A program made the position numbers and the translations under genes. The notes under the pieces are model-generated. The model saw nothing but the letters and a program-made list of their open reading frames with translations. It did no database searches and was not told where the DNA came from. This document shows positions 1-5,575 of a DNA stretch of 6,968 nucleotides, one piece after another (the first letter of the stretch is position 1; every line of letters starts with the position of its first letter). Source of the stretch: Candidatus Hydrogenedentes bacterium UBA2224 (GTDB taxonomy: Bacteria; Hydrogenedentota; Hydrogenedentia; Hydrogenedentales; SLHB01); assembly GCA_002348185.1 (NCBI GenBank), contig DDYW01000191.1:1-6968 (forward strand), given 5' to 3'.

Positions 1-280
1 TGATGGAATTCCACAAATGCCGTTGTACCTCGACCGTTGCTTTGCTTCGATGCTCGATCGCCCACGCTTCGTATTCTTGCCAGAATTCTCCGACGGTGGG
101 ATTCAGCTTGCGGATCGGCAGGAACGCCGGGTCTTGGTACTTGGCATCGCGGATGCGTTGCTCGCGTTCTGCCACGTTCTTGACGGTGGTCTTGAGGGAT
201 TCACGGAACTTCCGCCCGTTGAAAAAGCCGAGATACCACCATGTGCCCCGTTTGCCGCGTTGCTCGATTCTGCTTCCCAT
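1..280 (-). CDS. Tyrosine recombinase / phage-type integrase, N-terminal part (cut by window edge)
   Basis: Reading leftward from an ATG at 280-278 there are 93 codons with no stop before the window ends, so the gene continues past base 1. The start has a strong ribosome site, GGAGGG at 293-288, with a 7-base spacer. Residues about 3-45 (IEQRGKRGTWWYLGFFNGRK and following) look like the N-terminal arm-type DNA-binding domain of integrases: basic and aromatic strands, then RESLKTT and a helix rich in Glu and Arg. From residue about 62, TVGEFWQEYEAWAIEHRSK begins the SAM-like core-binding domain. The catalytic domain with the R..HxxR..Y residues lies outside the window, so activity cannot be judged. 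The gene starts 109 bases beyond the 3' end of tRNA-Val, on the same strand, which is the usual place for the integrase of an element inserted in a tRNA gene. Codons such as AGA, GGA, CGA, GTA and ACA appear more freely than in the neighbouring genes, which fits foreign origin. Confidence 0.85.
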   Translation of the reverse strand, partial: MGSRIEQRGKRGTWWYLGFFNGRKFRESLKTTVKNVAEREQRIRDAKYQDPAFLPIRKLNPTVGEFWQEYEAWAIEHRSKATVEVQRHLWNSI

Positions 281-287
281 CGGCAGG

Positions 288-293
288 CCCTCC
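288..293 (-). promoter_or_regulatory. Ribosome binding site of the integrase
   Basis: GGAGGG on the minus strand, 7 bases before the ATG at 280. It decides the start. The upstream ATG at 303 is in another frame and has no comparable Shine-Dalgarno sequence. Confidence 0.7.
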
Positions 294-303
294 ACGGGCT
301 CAT

Positions 304-323
304 GGTGCATAAACGGTGCATAA
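304..323. repeat. Tandem direct repeat GGTGCATAA before the integrase
   Basis: GGTGCATAA occurs at 304-312 and again at 315-323, an 11-base period of about one helical turn. A TTGACA (330-325, minus strand) sits directly upstream and could be the -35 box of an integrase promoter, but no good -10 lies at the right distance. Short, helically phased direct repeats beside an integrase are typical of arm-type binding sites for the recombinase or an excisionase, or of an autoregulatory operator. That role is inference. Confidence 0.45.
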
Positions 324-336
324 GTGTCAACGGAAC

Positions 337-360
337 AAAAAACAGGCCCAAGAGCCTTTT
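337..360 (-). terminator. Rho-independent terminator downstream of tRNA-Val
   Basis: On the minus strand AGGCTC and GGGCCT (357-344) pair as a short GC-rich stem with one G-U pair and a tiny loop. One base later comes a run of six T (342-337), and four A precede the stem. An alternative, larger stem pairs CAAGGGC upstream with GCTCTTG. Its position 30 to 50 bases past the tRNA 3' end suits ending the tRNA transcript before the integrase gene. Confidence 0.7.
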
Positions 361-389
361 GTATAAGCCCTTGAGCCTGAACTACTTAA

Positions 390-440
390 TGGTGGGCGGT
401 ACTGGACTTGAACCAGTGACCCCTTGCATGTCAAGCAAGT
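390..440. other. Probable integration (att) site in the 3' half of tRNA-Val
   Basis: Tyrosine recombinases commonly cross over within the anticodon or T-loop to 3' end of a tRNA gene and restore it from element DNA. Here the integrase begins just past the tRNA 3' end, so the core is expected between the anticodon arm and CCA. No second copy of this tRNA segment exists in the window; it would lie to the left, beyond base 1. The exact limits are inferred. Confidence 0.4.
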
Positions 441-466
441 ACTCTAACCACCTGAGCTAACCGCCC
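390..466 (-). tRNA. tRNA-Val (anticodon GAC), CCA encoded
   Basis: The minus strand folds into a complete cloverleaf of 77 bases including CCA. The acceptor is GGGCGGT (466-460) pairing with ACCGCCC (400-394). The D stem is GCTC/GAGT. The anticodon stem CTTGC/GCAAG encloses the loop TTGACAT, giving anticodon GAC, which reads valine GUC and GUU codons. The variable loop is five bases. The T stem is ACTGG/CCAGT with loop TTCAAGT. The discriminator is A (393) and CCA is encoded at 392-390. All stems pair, with one G-U in the D stem, so the gene appears functional. It has its own promoter upstream and a terminator downstream. Its 3' end faces the integrase gene, making it the probable integration target. 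Confidence 0.96.
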
Positions 467-479
467 TCTTGAAGTTCTA

Positions 480-508
480 ACTATACCAAGCGTCGCCGGG
501 CATGTCAA
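480..508 (-). promoter_or_regulatory. Sigma70-type promoter of tRNA-Val
   Basis: On the minus strand there is TTGACA (508-503), a spacer of exactly 17 bases, then TATAGT (485-480). This is a perfect -35 and a five-of-six match to the -10. Transcription would start about 7 bases later, close to 473, leaving a short leader before the tRNA 5' end at 466. The -35 box contains the TGA stop (507-505) of the upstream cytochrome gene, so promoter and coding end overlap. Confidence 0.8.
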
Positions 509-3500
509 TCTGGATCGGGCAGATCGGCCACGGGTTCCCAGTTGGGATGGTGCCGTTTGGCCCAGATCGAACTGACGATTCCGCCGAAGATGGTTCGCAC
601 GCTGTGCGGGTTGACGCACACGCCCAAGTAGATGTGGCCGAGAAGAAGCAGGATCATGCCGAGGCCCGCGATGTCGTGGATGGTGTAGATCACGGACTGC
701 ATGGCGAAACGCTGTCCGCCGCACAGGCCCATGATCAGTCCGGTGACCACCAGCACGGTGATCGTCACGAGGGCCATCCAGAAGAGGATCTTCTGTCCGG
801 CATTGAATTTCCCGGCGGGGAAATGGCCTTTGGCGCCCAGGTAGCCGCCCAGATGCATGAGCCATTCCCGGTCGCCTTTTTCGGGGAGCATCCGTTTCAC
901 CCACACCAGGGTGACGGCCGCGAACGACACCGCGGCGACGTAGCCCGCCAGCAGGTGGACGTAACGCGACAGCTCGCCGAGAAAGTCGTTCTGCCCCAGC
1001 AGGAAGCTGAATCCCGTGAAGGACAGATACGTCACCGACACCATGAGCCCGAGATGGCTGACGCGCTCAAAGGCCGTGAACCGGAGGGTGTCGGGCTTGT
1101 CTTCGTTGGGACCGGTCTTGGCGCCAAACATGACGTAGTGACCGACGATCACGAGCAGCACGAGCAAGACGCACCACAGGGCGTACTGTTTCAGGATGCT
1201 CTCGCGGAACGCCGCACAGGCCAGGTCGGCGGTGACGTAGTCGAGCTTTTCGTAGTTGGGCTGGGTGACCGGCAGCGCATCGGGCCCGTAGGGGTCGACC
1301 ATGGCCTTGCCGAAGAAGAATTCGGAGCTCATCGAGTGGCACTCGGTGCAGCCGTTGGCGCCCAGCGCCTGGTTAGGAGGTACCACGCCGTGCGACAGCG
1401 TCCACGGCAGACGCTGCGCCAGGGAGGCCAGCGCCGCCATCTTCTCATCCGACGCGTCGGCCGCGGCGAGATTGACCTCCTCGACGTTGTATTTGAACAT
1501 CTTCATGGGCCGCGGCGCTTCGGCGACCTGCCAAATCTGCGTGCCTTCGTCGAAGACATAGCGGAACTTGGCCAGGCCGGGTTCGCCGTCGGGAATGGCC
1601 TCGACGCCGTCCCACGATTCGCCGAAGGGGGGATCTTTGACGTCTTCGACGGAGATTTTGTAGGCGCTTGTGCCCTTGATGTAATAGAGCTCGGGCTTGG
1701 GCAGCCGCGCCATGGTGCGCACCAGCGCCCACGCCATGGTGCCCATTTCCTGTTCGGTGTTGGCTTCGGGCCAGCCATCCAGGTTGTCGTCATAGATGCT
1801 CAGGCGCTCGACTTCCGACGTCGCATAGGCCCGGAACTTCTTCACCCAGGCGTTCGAGAACTGTTTTGCCTCCACCGTGGCGGGGTCGGGCATGGATACG
1901 GCCGGACTGTCCAGCGGCGTGGCGGGGATGTAGTAGTATTTGTACTCTTCCTGCGTCAGCAGGTTCCAGGCCGCGGCCGCTTCCTTGATATATACGGGGC
2001 GAATGGTGGCGCCGTCGTCAAACGCCCAGAACGCGCCAAGCTGGTACCATTCCGAGCGCAGCTTCTGTTGTCCGTCGAAATCGTGGTAGGCCCACGAAAC
2101 GGGTTTCTCCTTGACGTACCCGACACGCGGCGCATTCAGCGTGCTCGGGATGATCTGCAGCTTGGCGCCGTAGAGGCGGTAGGCCTGGCCGCGGAACACG
2201 CACGACGGCTCGGCGCCCTTTTCGAGCGTCCTGGTCAGTGCGAGCAGCATCAGCGTACGCTTGTGATCGTTGTCGATTTCGTCGCCGACGACCTGCGCCA
2301 CCGTGACCGCCCCCTGTTCGCGCAGCCGCTGCCCCCAGGGCGTCAGGCTGCCTTTCCCATCCTCGAAATGGCTCCAGAACGCCGCGTCGTCGGCCGGCAT
2401 ACGGAAACTCGCGGCGCGTTCGATCTCGGCGGTCGTGAGCGGAAACGCCGCCGCGCCCAGTTCGTTCACCATGGTCTTGGTCCAAAAGGCGTTAAACCGC
2501 TTGCTCGCGGCAGTCTTCGGATCGATGTCGTGGGGGAGTTTGATGTTCTTGCCGGTCAGGGTGTCCACCACGGTCGCGGCATACAGCGCCGTGCGCGGGA
2601 TGTGGCACGAATCGCATCCCATCCGCTCGAAATGGAGCGGCGGGAAGCCCGGATGGTCGTATTGGGGCGCGCCGAATTCCTCGTTGTCATGGCATTCCTC
2701 GCACGACATCACGCCGCCGTCCAGGTCGTCGCGCACATGCATGCTCGCCGAGTGGCCTTTCGCGAAATCGTGCCGGATGTCCCCGGTATGGCAGTCGATG
2801 CACGCCATCCCCTGCTGGGTGTGCATGTCCTGCATGTAGTTGTCGTGCCAGGTCTGCCCGCGTTTCTGCACGCCCAGCATGTGGTGGCAGAACAGGCAAT
2901 TGCGGTCCGAGGGGCGCCGGATGCGCAGATGCACTTTGCCGTCCGCGCCGAACATCTCCTTGTTGTACGTGAGCCGGGGAAGGTCGCCGTCCTGGACCGA
3001 GCCCTCGACGCTCGCAAACCCCGAGGCCTCCGTGGCGGCCCACTTGAAATTGTATTTCTTCAACTGCTGCGCCCGCAGCGAATACTCGTAGGTCTCGAGA
3101 TGGCAGATCAGGCAGTCGGGCCCGGCCACGCCGCTCCGGTGCCATTCCGCACCGTAATAGTCGCCCTCATACGCGCTCGCCAAACCAGGATCCTGCGTCA
3201 GCACGACGTCGTAGCGGCGTCCGACCCGGTCATACTCGGCGGGCCCGCCGCCGGGATGAAACACGCCTTCGTTCTGAATCCATTCGAAGGGCGTTTCGTC
3301 GATCTGGGCGGGGTCGGTGAAATTCATCGGGGCCAGTTCGCGCTGTTCGAACACGCGCCATTTCCCAAAATAGGCCGGACCCTTGTCAACGGGATTGTGT
3401 TCCCCCGGCTTGCTCGCCGGGTACAATTCGTCGGCGCCCATCTGGAAATGGTAGCCTTCGGTGATGCGTTGCACGTCGTGGCAGGCCGGACCGCCGCAGG

Positions 3501-3777
3501 TCTGCCGGAAACTGACCGGGCGGTTCACGTCTTCTTCAATCGTCGGATCGATGATCTTGTTGTGTTCGTCGCGCAAAAAGAACGGCGGACACGACTGCGG
3601 GAGCAGCGGAATGACGTCCGCCGCCTGGGCAAGACCGTCCTTGACCAGCGCTCTCCCCACATAGTTCTCGAGGTCGCGTGTGCTGTAAGGCGCCGCGGCC
3701 TCATCGGCCGCCATCGCGGCGGCAGCGAACGCCACGGTCCCCACGAAAAGTGCCCAGCGGACTGCTGACTTGCGCAT
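505..3777 (-). CDS. Multiheme cytochrome c fused to a formate-dehydrogenase-gamma-like cytochrome b
   Basis: 1090 residues. The N-terminus (1-23) is a Sec signal ending AMA, so residues 24 to about 865 are periplasmic. Heme c sites are CGGPACH (94-100, a CX4CH), CLICH (222), CLFCH (294), CIDCH (326), CEECH (359), CDSCH (388) and CTECH (810), seven in all. The heme-free stretch 393-809 ends in an SHGV motif (His796) before the last heme, as in octaheme tetrathionate-reductase-like cytochromes. Helices at about 866-884, 904-925, 938-961, 996-1018 and 1028-1054 follow. The last four match the FdnI-type gamma subunit, with likely b-heme ligands His908, His941, His1034 and His1048 and the FdnI-like tail WAKRHHPNW. 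The extra first helix puts the four-helix module in FdnI orientation. Likely role: electron transfer between quinone and periplasmic partners; direction and substrate are not visible. The ATG start has AGGA 10 bases upstream. No maturation or catalytic subunit is adjacent. Confidence 0.9.
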   Translation of the reverse strand: MRKSAVRWALFVGTVAFAAAAMAADEAAAPYSTRDLENYVGRALVKDGLAQAADVIPLLPQSCPPFFLRDEHNKIIDPTIEEDVNRPVSFRQTCGGPACHDVQRITEGYHFQMGADELYPASKPGEHNPVDKGPAYFGKWRVFEQRELAPMNFTDPAQIDETPFEWIQNEGVFHPGGGPAEYDRVGRRYDVVLTQDPGLASAYEGDYYGAEWHRSGVAGPDCLICHLETYEYSLRAQQLKKYNFKWAATEASGFASVEGSVQDGDLPRLTYNKEMFGADGKVHLRIRRPSDRNCLFCHHMLGVQKRGQTWHDNYMQDMHTQQGMACIDCHTGDIRHDFAKGHSASMHVRDDLDGGVMSCEECHDNEEFGAPQYDHPGFPPLHFERMGCDSCHIPRTALYAATVVDTLTGKNIKLPHDIDPKTAASKRFNAFWTKTMVNELGAAAFPLTTAEIERAASFRMPADDAAFWSHFEDGKGSLTPWGQRLREQGAVTVAQVVGDEIDNDHKRTLMLLALTRTLEKGAEPSCVFRGQAYRLYGAKLQIIPSTLNAPRVGYVKEKPVSWAYHDFDGQQKLRSEWYQLGAFWAFDDGATIRPVYIKEAAAAWNLLTQEEYKYYYIPATPLDSPAVSMPDPATVEAKQFSNAWVKKFRAYATSEVERLSIYDDNLDGWPEANTEQEMGTMAWALVRTMARLPKPELYYIKGTSAYKISVEDVKDPPFGESWDGVEAIPDGEPGLAKFRYVFDEGTQIWQVAEAPRPMKMFKYNVEEVNLAAADASDEKMAALASLAQRLPWTLSHGVVPPNQALGANGCTECHSMSSEFFFGKAMVDPYGPDALPVTQPNYEKLDYVTADLACAAFRESILKQYALWCVLLVLLVIVGHYVMFGAKTGPNEDKPDTLRFTAFERVSHLGLMVSVTYLSFTGFSFLLGQNDFLGELSRYVHLLAGYVAAVSFAAVTLVWVKRMLPEKGDREWLMHLGGYLGAKGHFPAGKFNAGQKILFWMALVTITVLVVTGLIMGLCGGQRFAMQSVIYTIHDIAGLGMILLLLGHIYLGVCVNPHSVRTIFGGIVSSIWAKRHHPNWEPVADLPDPD

Positions 3778-4012
3778 GCTGACGTGTTCCTTTCCCGAAC
3801 CGATCTCAGGAATTAATCCGGCCTGCTCCCTGTTGCCTTAAAGCGTGGACGGGCGCCTTCGCCCGGCCGCTGCGAAAAAACGCTCCCCCTTCCCCCACTC
3901 GGCACAGCATTCCACGTTATCTGAACGCCTGCGAGGAGCCCCCACGCCCGCCAGAACGGACGCGGCGGGAGAGAGACGGCAAGAGGGGCCGCTTACGCGG
4001 CCCACTCCGTGC
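3778..4012. other. Intergenic region between the oxidoreductase and cytochrome genes
   Basis: No plausible minus-strand gene is present. It holds the hairpin at 3986-4003, a second inverted repeat at 3850-3865 (CGGGCG and CGCCCG around a four-base loop), an A6 run at 3875-3880 flanked by GCG and CGC, and the leader of the cytochrome gene with AGGA at 3791-3788. No convincing -35/-10 pair was found, though its length leaves room for a cytochrome promoter, for instance near the AT-rich ATTAAT at 3812-3817. Confidence 0.5.
3986..4003 (-). terminator. Stem-loop just after the Gfo/Idh/MocA stop codon
   Basis: GGGCCGC and GCGGCCC form a perfect 7-base-pair stem around GTAA, a GNRA-type tetraloop on the minus-strand transcript. 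It begins 9 bases after the TAA stop. The sequence after it (CTCTTGCC) is not a real T run, so it may terminate weakly, need Rho, or mainly protect the 3' end of the apbE-oxidoreductase mRNA. Confidence 0.5.
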
Positions 4013-5563
4013 TTACACTTCCACCGGCGGCCCGTACATCGAGCTGTCGTCGGTCTCGAACTCAAACTGGTACCACTCGGGCTTGATCGTGACCTCGGCA
4101 ACCTCGCCCTTCGCGGCCTGCCGCATCGCCATCATGCCGCTCAACGCGCAGACGGCCGATTTCAACCCGACCACAACGTTGGCGCGCGGCGTGCCGCTGT
4201 TCAGGATATCGCTCGCGAACGCCTCGAACTGCAACTGATCCACGCTCCGGTCCGTATCGACCAGGACGGGTTCGGCGTTCTTGACGGCTTCGTTGCTCAA
4301 TTCGCGCGTGCCGCCCGTCGTGACGATGATCGCGTTCTCTTCCGCGGCGTCTTTGCGTCCTTCGGCGGCCCACTTCACATCGGCGGTGGCTTCGCGGTAG
4401 TACAGGCAGCCGAGCTCGGTCAGACGCAGGGTGCCTTTGTCGCCCTGCATCCATTCGCTGGCGCCGCGCTGCGCGTTGGCCGTGATGCTCGAATACATGG
4501 CCCGCACGCAATACGCGTCATTGCGCGCATCGGTGTGGAGTTCGCCCCGCGGCTCGATAAGCGCGTGCGCCCGGCTCTTGCCGGGTTCAAGATTGTATTC
4601 GTAACAGACATTGATGTTGTCGAAAGCCGTGCGGCCGTCGCGCCAGTAGTCAATGCCGCCGTAGCCGACCACTTTCGTCGGGTTGGCATCGAGGAACCAG
4701 TTCACGACATCGAGCGCGTGGGTCGCCAACTCGGTCATCAAGCCGCCGGAACGCTCGGTGTAGATGCGCCAGTTGGTATGGCCGTCCATGATGAGGCGTT
4801 CTTTCTCGGTATCCGACATTTTGCTGAAATTCGGATGCGAACTCATGCGCTTGCTCAGGAAGTCCCACACGAGCGCCTTCATCTCGTCGTCGTAACTCGA
4901 CGCGGGCGGGAGGGGCCGGAGCCAGTCGTTGTTGCGGTGCCACTGGGCGTCAATGTGGTGGATGCGCCCGATGATGCCCTCGTCCCACACCAGCTTCAGC
5001 GCGTGATTGTAATCGGGATTGTAGCGGCGCTGATGGCCGATCTGGAGGAACTTGCCCTTGTCGTGAACCTTCTGCACGAGGTCGCGGTTCTGTTGCACGT
5101 GCTCTTCGAGCGTGGCTTCGGGCCCCGCATAGCACATGGTCTTCTCGCAGAACACGTACTTGTCCGCATCCAGGCAATCCATCGCGACGTCGTGGTGCGT
5201 GTCGATGGGCGTCGCGATCACCACCGCGTCGATCTCCTTGCTCAGTTCATCGAGCATCTTGCGGTAATCGCGGTACTGTTTCATGTTCTTGTCGCGCCCG
5301 GCCACGATCCAGCCGCCCTGCAGGTGGGGCTGGTAGACATCGCACACCGCGACAACCTGGATGTTCTTCGCGCGCGCGAGGCCGTCACGAAGGTGCAGGC
5401 AGCCCTGTCCGCCCGTGCCGATGCTGGCCACACGCACCCGTTCGTTCTGCGCATACGAGAACGGCGAATACCCCGATGCAATCATCACCCCGGCCGCCGC
5501 GCCCGCGCTAGCCATGAAATTGCGCCTCGAAAGTTTGTGCCTGCTGCTGTACTTTTCCTTCAT
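4013..5563 (-). CDS. Tat-exported Gfo/Idh/MocA-family oxidoreductase
   Basis: 516 residues from the ATG at 5563. That ATG is preferred over a GTG at 5569 because AGGAG (5573-5569) stands 5 bases before it and would abut the GTG. A Tat signal, SRRNFM (12-17), is followed by a hydrophobic Ala/Gly-rich stretch and a likely cleavage site at SYA-QN (38/39). The NAD(P)-binding Rossmann fold starts with RVRVASIGTGGQG (nucleotide loop 49-54) and continues through VVAVCD, IATPIDTHH (116-124) and EKT (140-142), where most relatives have EKP; Lys141 is the expected catalytic lysine. GHQRRYNPDY (176-185) and ELATHALDVVNWF (near 278-290, with His282 and Asp285) are typical of the C-terminal substrate domain. 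Family members oxidise or reduce sugars, inositols and related polyols. The substrate cannot be named, and exported Tat members usually carry a pre-bound cofactor. The gene is translationally coupled to apbE upstream. Confidence 0.93.
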   Translation of the reverse strand: MKEKYSSRHKLSRRNFMASAGAAAGVMIASGYSPFSYAQNERVRVASIGTGGQGCLHLRDGLARAKNIQVVAVCDVYQPHLQGGWIVAGRDKNMKQYRDYRKMLDELSKEIDAVVIATPIDTHHDVAMDCLDADKYVFCEKTMCYAGPEATLEEHVQQNRDLVQKVHDKGKFLQIGHQRRYNPDYNHALKLVWDEGIIGRIHHIDAQWHRNNDWLRPLPPASSYDDEMKALVWDFLSKRMSSHPNFSKMSDTEKERLIMDGHTNWRIYTERSGGLMTELATHALDVVNWFLDANPTKVVGYGGIDYWRDGRTAFDNINVCYEYNLEPGKSRAHALIEPRGELHTDARNDAYCVRAMYSSITANAQRGASEWMQGDKGTLRLTELGCLYYREATADVKWAAEGRKDAAEENAIIVTTGGTRELSNEAVKNAEPVLVDTDRSVDQLQFEAFASDILNSGTPRANVVVGLKSAVCALSGMMAMRQAAKGEVAEVTIKPEWYQFEFETDDSSMYGPPVEV

Positions 5564-5568
5564 GACCA

Positions 5569-5575
5569 CTCCTCA
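5569..5575 (-). promoter_or_regulatory. Shine-Dalgarno overlapping the apbE stop codon
   Basis: TGAGGAG on the minus strand holds both the TGA that ends apbE (5575-5573) and the AGGAG that serves the next ATG at 5563. Ribosomes ending apbE translation sit on the start region of the oxidoreductase gene, so the two are expected to be made together. Confidence 0.75.

Noticed and set aside
103..351. Minus-strand frame of 82 codons covering part of the integrase region
   Set aside because: It is in a different frame from the integrase. Its Ser/Arg-rich translation looks random, and it would start inside the tRNA terminator.
17..460. Plus-strand frame of 147 codons
   Set aside because: It overlaps the tRNA gene and is antisense to the integrase. 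The minus-strand integrase translation has clear family features and this one has none.
502..3768. Open frame of 1088 codons on the plus strand
   Set aside because: It lies exactly antisense to the cytochrome gene. Its translation is rich in Arg, His, Gly and Val with no domain, signal or ribosome site. Long antisense frames arise because the GC-rich gene rarely uses codons whose complements are stops.
3850..3880. Hairpin CGGGCG/CGCCCG near a six-base A run as a terminator
   Set aside because: On the minus strand the T run comes before the hairpin, and on the plus strand the A run follows it, so neither orientation gives a stem followed by T residues.
4453..4491. Possible flavinylation-like motif NAQRGAS in the oxidoreductase
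   Set aside because: It resembles the ApbE acceptor motif only at GAS, lacks the conserved Asp and hydrophobic positions, and sits in the substrate domain of a nicotinamide enzyme.
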